Positions 26,135-36,050 are shown, counted from the first letter of the stretch. The stretch is 64,000 nucleotides of DNA from Flavobacterium sp. ov086 (GCF_900187965.1 NZ_FZNL01000014.1:62001-126000); one strand, 5' to 3'. Translations and numbers: made by a program. The notes: generated by a model from the letters alone, not told the origin.

Positions 26135-27796
26135 TTATTTCTTTACAAACTCTAGCGCTTTTTCAAGAATTTCATCCCTTCCTTCCTGAATGCCTTTAAT
26201 AGAGGGACGAACAACAAGGTCAATTTTCACTCCTACTCTTTGGGTTTGGGTTCTATTTGGATAAAACACTCCTATACCGGTAATGACTGATTTATAACCT
26301 AAAAATTCATTATACGATACGTTACCATCCGCTCCGGAAGTCTGACTCCCTATTGTGGTTACATTGTCACCTGTCTGTAGTAACATCGTGGCATATTCAG
26401 ATGCGCTTTGTGTATTTTCATTAACTAAAACAACGACTCTACCGGTATAATACTGATTTTTTAGCGGTGAAATCGTTTCGCTTTGTTCCCAAGTAAACCT
26501 TCCTGGATAAGAAAGATCTGGTTTTATAAATTTTGCAAACTCTTTTTTACTTTGAATCAATCTTCTTGCTATCATATAGGGAGTAAAATTCATATACTCT
26601 CTATAATCAAAAATAATAGCCTTAGTAGATTTAAGATCTGACATCATCTTATCCACATCCTTCATTTCTAAAAAACTCATATCAACATATGCGATATTAT
26701 CATCTAAAACTTTATATTTTTCTTTACTTTTAAAAAATTGCTTTCTTAAATATTTCATATCAAAACGCCCGAAATTTTTAAAAATTTCTTTATTTTCACG
26801 CTTAATGGTTAATTTTATAGAATCTGTTGCTCCACTCAGTACAAAAAAACCATTATGAGAAGCTTTTACATTATTATTTGATCCTCTATTATACTTCTTA
26901 CTACCTGCTATTATTTTCTTTACATCTACTCCTTCTGCCTTTTCTATAACATCTCCAATTTTTATATCATTTAACCTTGCCAGTGAATCATTATAAAAAC
27001 CAGTAACTGTCAATTTATCTTCCACCATATTAAAATATGCCGGGGTAAATTTTCTTCCAAAAAAATCATCAATAGGATCTGTGTACAAAGTTGCATGTGA
27101 GTCATCAAGTTTGACAACCACTTCCAGCATTGCCAAATGATATTCCGTTTTGTTTTTTGAATGCAAGAACTTAGGAATCATATTTTTTAAAACTTCATTC
27201 CAATTTTCATCAGTCTGATATTTATATGGGTAAAAATATTCAACAACATTCCAGTATCTAAACAAACTTAATAATCTATAATTTTGATCAGGATATTCAA
27301 AATTATCATGTATTGTTTCATTTCTTAGCTCAACATTCCCTCCTTTTTTTGTTGTCACATAATAATTCTCTCCCTGGAATCTATTATTTTCAATATATTT
27401 TAGCTTCTTTATTAAACTATCACTAAACAGATCTTGATTTTCTAACCAGGATAAGTTGATATTTTTGTCAAAGTATTCTTTTTTGCCATTATTACTGCAT
27501 GAATTACAAACCTTAATTGTTCCTAAACTTTCAATCCATCCCAGATAAATCTCAGAAAGTTCATCCTTATCCTTAGCCTTTCTTACTTTAGGAAGTACAG
27601 CTAACAACTGTTCATCCCAATTATAGCTTCCTTTTGCTACATTAGGATGGTAATATTTTAAGAAGCCCCATATCTTACACAAAGAAGATATATTTTTAAT
27701 TTCATTGGTATTTAATTCGGGATCTGTACCAACCTGAGTATAACCAGCCTGTAGACCTGAAAACAATACTAAGAATACAATAATTTTTAATTTCAT
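26135..27796 (-). CDS. S41-family peptidase (tail-specific protease type), secreted
   Basis: A periplasmic or exported serine peptidase of 553 residues. I chose the ATG at 27796 (MKLKIIVFLVLFSGLQAGYT, a signal peptide) over a frame start 42 bases upstream. A helical N-terminal domain with IWGFLKYYHPNVAKGSYNWDEQ is followed by a PDZ-like stretch (LNDIKIGDVIEKAEGVDVKK). The S41 core has YVDMSFLEM, KAIIFDYREYMNFTPYMIAR, the nucleophile region ENTQSASEYATML (Ser-Ala-Ser-Glu at 464-467) and GSQTSGADGNVSYNEF. It stands alone in an accessory region. The substrate is unknown. Confidence 0.88.
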   Translation of the reverse strand: MKLKIIVFLVLFSGLQAGYTQVGTDPELNTNEIKNISSLCKIWGFLKYYHPNVAKGSYNWDEQLLAVLPKVRKAKDKDELSEIYLGWIESLGTIKVCNSCSNNGKKEYFDKNINLSWLENQDLFSDSLIKKLKYIENNRFQGENYYVTTKKGGNVELRNETIHDNFEYPDQNYRLLSLFRYWNVVEYFYPYKYQTDENWNEVLKNMIPKFLHSKNKTEYHLAMLEVVVKLDDSHATLYTDPIDDFFGRKFTPAYFNMVEDKLTVTGFYNDSLARLNDIKIGDVIEKAEGVDVKKIIAGSKKYNRGSNNNVKASHNGFFVLSGATDSIKLTIKRENKEIFKNFGRFDMKYLRKQFFKSKEKYKVLDDNIAYVDMSFLEMKDVDKMMSDLKSTKAIIFDYREYMNFTPYMIARRLIQSKKEFAKFIKPDLSYPGRFTWEQSETISPLKNQYYTGRVVVLVNENTQSASEYATMLLQTGDNVTTIGSQTSGADGNVSYNEFLGYKSVITGIGVFYPNRTQTQRVGVKIDLVVRPSIKGIQEGRDEILEKALEFVKK

Positions 27797-28206
27797 ATTT
27801 TTTTTCAAATTAATAGAAATAGATTGGTCTGGTAGCAATTTATTTATTTATTTGTTTCTTCGTTTGATATACTATTTTTTTAAAATTAGTACAAAATTGT
27901 CCAGTACATCTTGAAAATCCATAATTTTTTTTTAGTTTAAGACTACTACAAAAATTTCAACCTTAAACAATTTATAAAACAAACAGCAAAGTGCTAAAAC
28001 ACAATCATTTAAACACAAATAACTCGAAATATAAAGAGGAAATACTGGAAAAACCAGTCCTAATTGACCATATCTTAATTTGATTTAAATTTACCGTATA
28101 ATTGGTCCACATGGTGTTTTTTGTAAATGGTCTGCCAATGAGCATATATTTCAAAGTTGCTACTAATTTAATCGAGTTTTACTGAGGAATACGTGTTTGC
28201 AATAGT
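27797..28206. other. AT-rich gap between S41 peptidase and serine hydrolase
   Basis: No gene or clear repeat is seen. A tiny hairpin ACTGG-AAAAA-CCAGT lies at about 28045-28060. The reverse strand has a 16-codon open frame near 27889-27939 that is too short to call. Confidence 0.5.
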
Positions 28207-29229
28207 TTATTTCTTATTTTTAATTAATTCCATCAAATCTGTATGAACTTTAAAAGTTTGTTTGAAATCATTTAAATGAACTGCAATATTTTCTAAGACT
28301 ATTAAATTCATATTTGTTTGGGGATAATAATACTCTGCTGAAGGAAAACCAGGTGAGTATCCAAATGCGCCAATTTCTAAATTTTGCTGCTTATCTTTAA
28401 ATAATAATCCATAACCATATTCAATTTTATCAAATATTGGATGAATTCTCGTTGCATATCTTGTTCTCATTAAATCTAAAGTTGACGGCTTTACAAGTTT
28501 TCCAGAATATAGTAGTTTGTTCCATTTCAATATATCTTCTACGTTAGAAATAAATCCACCTGCTGCAATATATTTTACAGGATTTCCTTCTGCATATATC
28601 AGTTTTCCATTTTTATCTTCCTCATATCCTTTTACAAGGTGTTTATAATTTTTAGTATTTGGATGAAAGGTATTTTTCAATCTATATTCATTAAATAAAT
28701 TAGTCGATATTTCTTCAAAAGATTTGTGGTTTATTTTTTCAAGTATTTGAGAAAGTAATCCAAATCCTATCTGAGAATAATGGAATTTAGTTCCTACTTC
28801 AAATTCAAGAGGTTGATCAATTTCTACAATTCCATGAGTATGAGTTAGTAAATGGTGAATAGTGACTTGATTTGCCCAAGGTTGGTTAATCTCAGGTAGA
28901 TATTTATTTATTTTATCTGTCAATTGTAAGTTACCCTTTTCATATTCCTTAAGAATTAATACAGCAGTAATTTGCTTACTGATAGACCCTATAACAAATA
29001 AATCACTTGTTTTTAATTTTGTTTTCTTGTCAATATCGGAATAACCAAATGCTTTTTGATATTCAATTGTATAATCTTTTGCTACTAAAATTACGCCATT
29101 GAAATTATTATTTAAAGCTATATTATCTATTGTAGATGATAAAGTAGAGTGTTGTTTATTATTAATTTTATCAGTCTTGCATGATGACGTAAATAAAAGT
29201 ATAGAAAATAGTAGCGTATTAAATTTCAT
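28207..29229 (-). CDS. Beta-lactamase-fold serine hydrolase, lipoprotein
   Basis: A class C beta-lactamase/DD-peptidase-like hydrolase of 340 residues. The start at 29229 gives MKFNTLLFSILLFTSSC, a lipoprotein signal with Cys17. The catalytic Ser82-x-x-Lys85 motif lies in DLFVIGSISKQITAVLIL. The Tyr motif is HYSQIG where YSN is usual, and QVTIHHLLTHTHGIVEIDQP is the conserved HLLTHTSG-like segment. Such proteins may be esterases, peptidases or penicillin-binding. The upstream alpha/beta hydrolase gene ends 1 base before this start, so the two form an operon. Confidence 0.87.
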   Translation of the reverse strand: MKFNTLLFSILLFTSSCKTDKINNKQHSTLSSTIDNIALNNNFNGVILVAKDYTIEYQKAFGYSDIDKKTKLKTSDLFVIGSISKQITAVLILKEYEKGNLQLTDKINKYLPEINQPWANQVTIHHLLTHTHGIVEIDQPLEFEVGTKFHYSQIGFGLLSQILEKINHKSFEEISTNLFNEYRLKNTFHPNTKNYKHLVKGYEEDKNGKLIYAEGNPVKYIAAGGFISNVEDILKWNKLLYSGKLVKPSTLDLMRTRYATRIHPIFDKIEYGYGLLFKDKQQNLEIGAFGYSPGFPSAEYYYPQTNMNLIVLENIAVHLNDFKQTFKVHTDLMELIKNKK

Positions 29230-29230
29230 A

Positions 29231-30070
29231 TTATTTTTTTTGTTTGAATAGCCAATTTGGAATTTCATCACTTAATAATAACGGAATGGCAATATTATTA
29301 TGATTTAGGTTACTAAAAGTTGTAAAAATCAAATTTCCGTTTGAAGACAATCTATTAAACAATTCAAGACTTCCTATATAAGGATTCTCATCATCTTTTT
29401 GCCCATGAATAAGCCATATATTTTTCTTGCTTAATTTTTTAAGATTTGAAAAATCAGGAACGGCTGCAACAGAAATAATAGCCGCAAATTTGTTTGGTGC
29501 AATACTCAGTAAATTTTGTGCAGTTGAACCACCCATAGAATAGCCAATTAAGTAAATCCTGTTTTTATCAATGTTTGGATATTCTTTTTCAATATTTTTA
29601 ATTAATTCCAATAAGGCAAACACATCTCTTGAAGGTTTTGAAATTTGAATGCCGTCACTATTTTTTTCATAATTTGAAGAACGCTTGTTGAATTGCGGTG
29701 CAATCACATAACATTGATATTCATTATAAATTTCAGGTCTCAACCAAATTTTTGCAAATGGCTCAAGTTGATTTTCATTATCATTTCCAATTCGTGTAGA
29801 GTTGTGGAAAGTAATTATTAAAGGATATTTTTGGTCATTAATATTATTTTTTGGTGTTAAAAATCTATAAGGAATTTGTACATTTTCTTTAGTGAATTTT
29901 TTTTTCAGAAAGCCATCAGTAATTAAACTGTTTAATATTTTTCTATTATTTACGAATGTTAAACTATCAACAGTCGTTTCTCGAAACTCTTTTTTTTGCG
30001 AACAAGCTAAATTTGCAGTTAAAGTCAGAAAAAGTAGGGCTAGAATTTTTTTTAAATTTCTTTTACACAT
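29231..30070 (-). CDS. Alpha/beta hydrolase (esterase/peptidase type), lipoprotein
   Basis: A 279-residue exported hydrolase with a likely lipidation Cys23 (LTLTANLAC). The oxyanion region PLIITFHNSTRIGNDNENQL and the nucleophile elbow GYSMGGS with Ser178 are clear. Asp226 or Asp227 in HGQKDDENP and His257 in LNHNN complete a plausible triad. It resembles poly(3-hydroxybutyrate) depolymerase-like or feruloyl-esterase-like proteins of Bacteroidota. It is transcribed with the beta-lactamase-fold gene downstream, suggesting sequential hydrolysis of one substrate. Confidence 0.85.
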   Translation of the reverse strand: MCKRNLKKILALLFLTLTANLACSQKKEFRETTVDSLTFVNNRKILNSLITDGFLKKKFTKENVQIPYRFLTPKNNINDQKYPLIITFHNSTRIGNDNENQLEPFAKIWLRPEIYNEYQCYVIAPQFNKRSSNYEKNSDGIQISKPSRDVFALLELIKNIEKEYPNIDKNRIYLIGYSMGGSTAQNLLSIAPNKFAAIISVAAVPDFSNLKKLSKKNIWLIHGQKDDENPYIGSLELFNRLSSNGNLIFTTFSNLNHNNIAIPLLLSDEIPNWLFKQKK

Positions 30071-30439
30071 AGGTTTTTTATAAAATTATAGTTAACCTTC
30101 CATCAATATTTAGTGTGTTTTTATCCTGTTATAATTGCCAGATGCTAAGTTGCCCGACTCTCATTTATTTATCATAGAATATCTTCAAACATTGCCATTT
30201 TTGTCTAAGTTTAAGACTTTAATTTCGAATTCTAATTTTCACCGAATATAATAATTATCGTCAGTATAAAACAATTTTATATGAAGTAAATACATTTTAA
30301 AAAGAAACAAAGAAAAAGTAATTTAACCAATGATATTCTACATCAAAATGTAATTTATATATATAGATAATTTTTATATTTTGACTAAAAGTTTCTTCAA
30401 TTTTTGCGAAAAATGGTTTATAAACAGGTTCATAAAGAT
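30071..30439. other. AT-rich gap with no recognised gene
   Basis: Contains the upstream region of the hydrolase operon and the ragged downstream edge of the transposase remnant. No repeat, RNA or coding segment is supported. Confidence 0.5.
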
Positions 30440-31055
30440 TATGGAATAATAAATTCTTGTTTTAAAATTCCATTAATTCTTTCTGCTACGGCATTTTCAT
30501 ACGGGTCTGAGTTTTGGGTCATACTGCATAAGACTTTATTTTTGATTAGTTCTCTTTGATATTCGTTAGCGCAATATTGCAAACCTCTGTCGGAATGATG
30601 GATTAAGGTCAGTATATTGGATTTTCTGTATTTAAGAGCCATTTTCAATGCCTTTAAACTGCTTTGTGTATTAAGGTTTTCTGCAACATAATATCCCATT
30701 ATCTTCTTTGAATAAGCATCAGTGATTAAACTTAGATAACACGGATTACCCCTTTTTCCGATATAGGTAATATCGGAGACCCAAACTTGTTCAGGACGAT
30801 TTATTTCTAGATCTAAAATTCGATTTTCATGCTTTCTAAAACGGTGATGTGAGTTTGTGGTTATATGATAACTCGTTTAGGTTGTACCAATAAATAATTG
30901 GCTCTAAGTATATAAAAGAATTTATCTCTTCCAATCTTCATCAAGTGGAGTTTATCCAATAAAAGATAATATAACTTTCTAGTGTCTATTCTAGCATTAA
31001 TCTTCTAAGATCATTAACCATTAAAACAACTTTTTTAGCCTTGTTTTGTTTGATT
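30440..31055 (-). pseudogene. IS3-family transposase (OrfB) remnant
   Basis: The reverse strand encodes an rve integrase core: RPEQVWVSDITYIGKRGNPC, YLSLITDAYSKKIMGYYVAE, HHSDRGLQYCANEYQ and DPYENAVAERINGILKQEF, which carry the DDE acids. Only the last 86 residues form an open frame with an ATG. Upstream, LYYLLLDKLHLMKIGRDKFF and YLLVQPKR lie in a different frame from SYHITTNSHHRFRKH, implying a one-base loss near 30877. A second shift lies near 31003. The C-terminus is cut after EFIIP. No OrfA or terminal inverted repeats are found, so it is a dead fragment. Confidence 0.85.
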
Positions 31056-31167
31056 ATTGTTCTTTTAATTTTTCAAATACATACCTAATATCTTTAAAAT
31101 TAAAAAAGGCACGAATTAAAGTAAAATTGTCATTTATGCCAAGTACAAAGGTTCCTATCTTTGTTTT

Positions 31168-32172
31168 ATGAAAAACAAGTTGATAGTTATCGTTGCGATA
31201 CCCGATATGCTTATTTTAGATATTGCAGGACCATTGGATGCCTTTCGTCTTGCAAAAGACCTAATTAAGGAACATTATAATCAAATCGAACTCTTTAATT
31301 ATGATATTCTAATTGCATCACCTACTGATGAATTATGTTTAGGCGATTTTAATGGTTTAAAATTTAGTTGTAATAAACGAGCCATTGATATTACTGAACC
31401 TATTGACACGCTTATCATTAGTGGGTTTTCTTTCAAAACACCACTGCAGGATTATCGAATCTTTATAGAATGGTTACAACAAAATACATTTAAAATCCGT
31501 CGTCTATGTTCGGTTTGCGTAGGTGCATTTTTATTAGCAGAATCAGGGTTACTGGATGGTAAACTGGCTACTACACATTGGATGTATTGCGACTCATTAA
31601 AAAAGAAGTATCCATTGATTCAAGTGGAGTCAAAACCTATTTACATAAAACAGGATTTCATATATACCTCGGCGGGTGCATCAGCCGGTATTGATTTGTG
31701 TCTGGCTCTAATTGAAGAGGATTTAGGAAAAGAAATAAGTCTTTCTATAGCCAAAATATTAGTAATGTATTTACAACGACATGGCAATCAGAGTCAGTAT
31801 AGTAATTTTCTTTCACAACCCGTTACAAGTAATGCTACAATAAAAAAGATTCATATCTGGATATTAGAAAATTTAAACAAATCACTAACCGTCCAAAATC
31901 TTGCTGAAATTGCCGCTATGAGTCTACGTAATTTCAATAGGGTTTTTACAGCTGAGACAGGAATTACTCCAGCAAAGTATGTTGAAAAGATAAGGTTGGA
32001 AACAGCTAAAAAGTATTTAGAAGAAACAGATTATGAACTAAAAAATATTGCACTTCTTACAGGATTTGTATCAATAGATACTATGCGGGCGGTATTTATG
32101 AAACATCATCACATATCTCCTTCAATTTATCGGGTACAGTTTAAAAAACCAACTTTTAATCTCCCATTATAA
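31168..32172 (+). CDS. GlxA-family transcriptional regulator (DJ-1/PfpI domain plus AraC HTH)
   Basis: A cytoplasmic regulator of 334 residues. Residues 1-190 form a DJ-1/PfpI glutaminase-like domain with the elbow RRLCSVCVGAFLLAESGLL; Cys117 sits at the nucleophile position, so a thiol sensing or vestigial catalytic role is possible. Residues 220-325 are a two-helix-turn-helix AraC domain: LTVQNLAEIAAMSLRNFNRV and LKNIALLTGFVSIDTMRAVF. A TATCTTTG box lies only 4 bases before the start, so a near-leaderless transcript is possible. The next gene is a stand-alone DJ-1 protein, its probable target or partner. Confidence 0.9.
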   Translation: MKNKLIVIVAIPDMLILDIAGPLDAFRLAKDLIKEHYNQIELFNYDILIASPTDELCLGDFNGLKFSCNKRAIDITEPIDTLIISGFSFKTPLQDYRIFIEWLQQNTFKIRRLCSVCVGAFLLAESGLLDGKLATTHWMYCDSLKKKYPLIQVESKPIYIKQDFIYTSAGASAGIDLCLALIEEDLGKEISLSIAKILVMYLQRHGNQSQYSNFLSQPVTSNATIKKIHIWILENLNKSLTVQNLAEIAAMSLRNFNRVFTAETGITPAKYVEKIRLETAKKYLEETDYELKNIALLTGFVSIDTMRAVFMKHHHISPSIYRVQFKKPTFNLPL

Positions 32173-32200
32173 AAATAATAACAATTAAAATCACTTAAAA

Positions 32201-32848
32201 ATGGAATCAAAAAAATTCCCAGAATTCAATAAAAAAGAAATTATAAAAGTTGCATTTCTACTATTTGACCATGTCGAAGCACTTGACTTAAATGGTCCAA
32301 TAGATATATTTGTCAAGGCTAATTTTTTTGATAAAAGATTTGAACTTTTTACAGTTTCAACAAATGAAGATCCAGTGTATTCTGAAGGCAAAGTACTTCA
32401 AATGAAAGCCACTTATAACTTTTTAAATGCCCCGCAGGCGGACATTATTGTCATTCCTGGGGCAGAACCGTCACTTGTGAAAAAAATTGCCAATAACAAT
32501 ACTGAGATCTCTCAATGGATCAAAAAACAGCACCAAAAAGCTACATTGACATTTTCGGTTTGTACCGGCTCTGTGATTCTTGCTGCAACAGGTATACTTG
32601 AGAATAAAATGGCAACAACTCATTTTGGAGTAATGGAGTACTTAAAGCAATATAAAAGCATTCATACTATTGAAAATGTACGTTATGTATTAGATGGAAA
32701 AGTACTCACAACAGCAGGAATAACTTCCGGTTTAGACGGAGCATTATATGTCATTGAAGAAATATTGGGCAAAGAAATTGCCGATAATATTTCAAATATA
32801 TTAGTTTACAATCGTGATGCGGATTTGAGTTTTATGAATAATAAATAA
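32201..32848 (+). CDS. DJ-1/PfpI-family protein
   Basis: A 215-residue cytoplasmic protein of the DJ-1/PfpI superfamily. The core begins VAFLLFDHVEALDLNGPIDI, with Cys121 in TFSVCTGSVILAATGILENK as the nucleophile and His near MATTHFG. This layout is that of the subgroup related to isonitrile hydratase (InhA) and GlxA-like sensor domains. It lies 28 bases after the GlxA-type regulator, which shares the same fold, so the pair may sense and process one small molecule. The activity (hydratase, glyoxalase, amidase) is not decidable here. Confidence 0.87.
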   Translation: MESKKFPEFNKKEIIKVAFLLFDHVEALDLNGPIDIFVKANFFDKRFELFTVSTNEDPVYSEGKVLQMKATYNFLNAPQADIIVIPGAEPSLVKKIANNNTEISQWIKKQHQKATLTFSVCTGSVILAATGILENKMATTHFGVMEYLKQYKSIHTIENVRYVLDGKVLTTAGITSGLDGALYVIEEILGKEIADNISNILVYNRDADLSFMNNK

Positions 32849-32978
32849 AAAAATAGTATTTCTTTAATTCTGGTACACCTGTGGGTATTATACACTAACG
32901 TTATTAATCAAAATAGTTAGTTAATAACTTCAAATACTCTAATAACAGAGTTCGAATTTTGTACTATTAGGTCACTAT

Positions 32979-33012
32979 AAAAATAAAAAACCTGAGAAGA
33001 CTCATTCTCGGG
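32979..33012 (-). terminator. Possible terminator on the reverse strand
   Basis: TTCTCGGG at 33005-33012 and CCTGAGAA at 32991-32998 form a stem (with G-T pairs). Read leftwards the stem runs into TTTTTTATTTTT. No gene on this strand lies immediately upstream, so it may be left over from lost DNA or end a long GH31 transcript. Confidence 0.4.
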
Positions 33013-33548
33013 CTTGCTATAGAGTTCACAAATCGTATCAGTTTTTTTATGTTTGTAATAAAGTTAGTATTTGCTGGGAATCTGGATTCGAATCCCATTA
33101 TAATAGCAAAGTAAAAAGTTAAAAATCAAGTAAAAAAGGCAATAAAGTTGTTAGACGTAGACATTGATTTGCGCATAATGTTAAGTCTTATTCCTCGACC
33201 TTCTATCTTTCGCAACTTATAGCATATCTTTTGCCTATATATCCAATGCCTGACTGATTTCTTTTTTCTTTTGAAATGCATTTAAGCTTAATCTTGATAA
33301 GTAAAATATACTTATGATAGTCAAAATATTTTTTCTTGATCAGCTCTGTTTTAACTTAATTGCAAATCACTAGAATACAATCCCAAAATAATAACAAACA
33401 AAAACTATCATGTTCAAATATAGCCCTGATATAATAACATTATTATATTTCTTAAACTTGTAGTTAACATAAATCAGTTTATAGATTAAAACACAAATTT
33501 CTTAAACCTCAAAAAACACTTGAAGAAAAGCAATGCTCCTCTTAAAAC

Positions 33549-33576
33549 GCGATCCCCAATAAACATTGAGGATCGC
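33549..33576. terminator. Hairpin after the GH31 gene
   Basis: GCGATCC at 33549-33555 pairs with GGATCGC at 33570-33576. It lies about 100 bases beyond the GH31 stop. Flanking T runs are short on both sides, so direction is uncertain. Confidence 0.35.
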
Positions 33577-33672
33577 AGTGTTTTTAAAGGAAACAAAAAA
33601 ACTCCTGAACCTTCAATTTTAAAGAAAATTGAATTCTTCAAAAGCCCATTTAATACTGATATCTCTGGATTT

Positions 33673-36021
33673 CTAAAGTTTCAATACAGTTTTTTTTCCG
33701 TTATAAGAAATGTTCTTACTCGCCTCGCCTGGACTATCACCAACTGCCGTATCTGGACCCGCAACAATAATTTTGAAAATACGGGATTTTAACATTCCTG
33801 GAAAAGTACCTTCTCTGTCTTCTATAGTAAGCATTCGTGTTTTATCTTCCCATTTGAATTTGATAATTGAATACATTTTTTTCTCATAATTATAATTGTC
33901 ATTTTCATCTTCATATAGCACAAATTCACCATCGGCACCAGGATAGATACGTATTTCAAGCTGATCCCATTTTTTTTCAGTGGCATATTGAACCTTAGGG
34001 CCAAAAGGAAGAATTGAACCTGCTTTGATATAAAGCGGAATTTGATCAACCGCCGATTCAGATACAATTGTTTGTCCTCCCTTGATGTATGCATTAGTCC
34101 AGAAATTGTACCAGTCAATTCCATTAGGCAAGTATACAGACCATTCTTTTGATTTATATTTAGTTACCGGAGCCACTAGAATCGAACGTCCGAATAAATA
34201 CTCACTGCCAATATTGTGTGTGTTTTTATCAGATACAAAATCCATAATGAGCGGACGCATAAATGTTCCGTTGTTATTGCTGACATCCCAGGATGTACTG
34301 TAAATGTAGGGCAGCAAGCTGTATCGCAGCTTAATTGATTTTTCCTGCGCATCAAAACACCATGTTCCCCGTTCACCAAAATTCCAAATTTCACGTGGAA
34401 GATCAGTCCCATGAGAACGCATCATAGGACAAAAAGCCCCAAACTGCATCCAGCGAACATACAATTCCTGAAATTCAGGATTTTTATTTCCTCCATCCTT
34501 CTTCCATCTATCCGCAAAGAAACCACCAATATCACTGTTCCAATTAGGGATTCCCATTAAAGTATAATTCAATGCTGCGGGAATTTGCTTCTCCAGCATC
34601 TCCCAGGAAGAAACCACATCACCACTCCATGTATTTGAACCGTAAAGCTGTTGCCCTATAAATCCTGAACGCGTTAGAATTACAGCTCTCTTGTTGTCGT
34701 TGGCTTTACGCTGATTGACCGCAATTCCTTTATTATGCATAAGGCTGTATGCATTTTTTACACTGCGATAACTGCCCAAGTGGGTTGGAAGGTCATAATC
34801 TGAGTCTTTTCGATTGATATGGTCAGGTTCAGTTGAATCCAGCCACCAGCCATCGTTTCCAATATAACTGAATATTCCTTTGTTAAGATAGCGCCAGTAA
34901 ATATCCAAGGCTTCCGGATTATATACATCATACGGTCTCGCACCGCTGTTTGGCGGCCAGGTATCAAAATTAATGATCATTTTTTTACTGTCAAATTCCT
35001 TACGCTGCTCTGTTTTGGGGCCAAATCCGGGCCAGGTTACAATTAATAATTTTGCATTTAGCTTGTGAATTTCGTCAGCCCATTTCTTCGGATTTGGAAA
35101 TCTCTGTCTGTCAAAACTTTGCGAATTCCATAAACTGTCACTCTTGTTGAATTCAGGCCAGTATCTCCAATCCTGGATAACCACATCTATGGGTATTTTG
35201 AGATTTCGGTATTTTTTTAAAACATCCAGACTTTCATCTTCTGTGTGATAACGTTCCTTACTTTGAAAAAAACCATAAGCCCATAAAGGAAGCATAGGTG
35301 CTTTACCTGTAAGATCACGGACTTGCGCTACAACACCGTCTGCATTTTTACCATACATGAAATAATAATCGGCACAATGACCCAAACCTTCGAAAGAAAG
35401 TTCCTGCGCATTATCGTTGAACTTAGAAATAGAATAATTATCCCAGAAAACAGCATATCCTTTCACTGACATAAAATAAGGTGAATAAGTCGACATGTTT
35501 TCGTTCTGCATATGATGGGACGAATTACGGCGGCTGAATTTATTATCCATAATTTGTCCTACTCCGTAAATAGCTTCATCGCTGTCAAGCAAAAAACCTT
35601 CCCGTACGGTGTAAGAAGGTGTTCCTGCATCGTCTGTAGCTGAAAACTGCGTGCCGAAATCCTTATCTTTAAGAAGTAGTTTTCCGTTAGAGTCGTAGAA
35701 GCTTATACCGCCAGTTTCAGGGTTGACTTCAACTTGTATGGAACTGCTTTCTAATAAAGTTTTATTTCCTTTTTGTGTGGTTTTAATCGATATCGTTTCG
35801 GGCGATTTAACTACAGAGAGACTTTTTTTATTGTATGGAACCCCTTGTGGGATTTTAAACACACGTACAATATTGTTCGAATAGAATTCGATTTGAATAT
35901 CCATATTCTGTGTTGCAAATTTTAGCCCCTGTCTTGTTCCCTCAATAGATTGAGCATTTAAATTTAGTGTTATGAAGACTGCAAGAGTCAGCATAAAACT
36001 GGTTGTTTTAGAAAATTTCAT
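33673..36021 (-). CDS. GH31 alpha-glucosidase or alpha-xylosidase, secreted
   Basis: A periplasmic retaining alpha-glycosidase, 782 residues. Residues 1-23 are a signal peptide ending LNAQ. An N-terminal beta-sandwich precedes the barrel: WAYGFFQSKERYHTEDESLD, VIQDWRYWPEF, the nucleophile GWWLDSTEPDH with Asp395, and the acid/base SNTWSGDVVSSWEML with Asp468. GIPNWNSDIGGFF is also a GH31 landmark. DIQDW-like entry and the STEP motif resemble the xylosidase/glucosidase subgroup, but specificity is not certain. Its promoter and the sensor gene just upstream suggest it is controlled by that sensor. Confidence 0.93.
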   Translation of the reverse strand: MKFSKTTSFMLTLAVFITLNLNAQSIEGTRQGLKFATQNMDIQIEFYSNNIVRVFKIPQGVPYNKKSLSVVKSPETISIKTTQKGNKTLLESSSIQVEVNPETGGISFYDSNGKLLLKDKDFGTQFSATDDAGTPSYTVREGFLLDSDEAIYGVGQIMDNKFSRRNSSHHMQNENMSTYSPYFMSVKGYAVFWDNYSISKFNDNAQELSFEGLGHCADYYFMYGKNADGVVAQVRDLTGKAPMLPLWAYGFFQSKERYHTEDESLDVLKKYRNLKIPIDVVIQDWRYWPEFNKSDSLWNSQSFDRQRFPNPKKWADEIHKLNAKLLIVTWPGFGPKTEQRKEFDSKKMIINFDTWPPNSGARPYDVYNPEALDIYWRYLNKGIFSYIGNDGWWLDSTEPDHINRKDSDYDLPTHLGSYRSVKNAYSLMHNKGIAVNQRKANDNKRAVILTRSGFIGQQLYGSNTWSGDVVSSWEMLEKQIPAALNYTLMGIPNWNSDIGGFFADRWKKDGGNKNPEFQELYVRWMQFGAFCPMMRSHGTDLPREIWNFGERGTWCFDAQEKSIKLRYSLLPYIYSTSWDVSNNNGTFMRPLIMDFVSDKNTHNIGSEYLFGRSILVAPVTKYKSKEWSVYLPNGIDWYNFWTNAYIKGGQTIVSESAVDQIPLYIKAGSILPFGPKVQYATEKKWDQLEIRIYPGADGEFVLYEDENDNYNYEKKMYSIIKFKWEDKTRMLTIEDREGTFPGMLKSRIFKIIVAGPDTAVGDSPGEASKNISYNGKKTVLKL

Positions 36022-36050
36022 GGTTGTTTATATTTCGGTATCTAGAACAT

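Larger units (their letters stand above)
32849..33672. other. Long AT-rich non-coding stretch
   Basis: No credible gene. It holds two hairpins listed separately (about 32991-33012 and 33549-33576) and a small inverted repeat ATAAGT/ACTTAT at about 33297-33316. It separates the accessory block from the glycan locus. The open frame at 33520-33792 runs into the GH31 gene on the other strand and is not called. Confidence 0.55.

Noticed and set aside
31156..31163. TATCTTTG as a promoter of the GlxA-type gene
   Set aside because: It fits the -7 consensus but is only 4 bases from the start codon and the nearest TTG is 26 bases upstream, so it is mentioned only in the gene entry.
33060..33110. GGATTCGAATCCCA resembling a tRNA T-arm
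   Set aside because: No acceptor, D or anticodon stems can be built around it; at most a small tRNA-derived scar, not enough to call.
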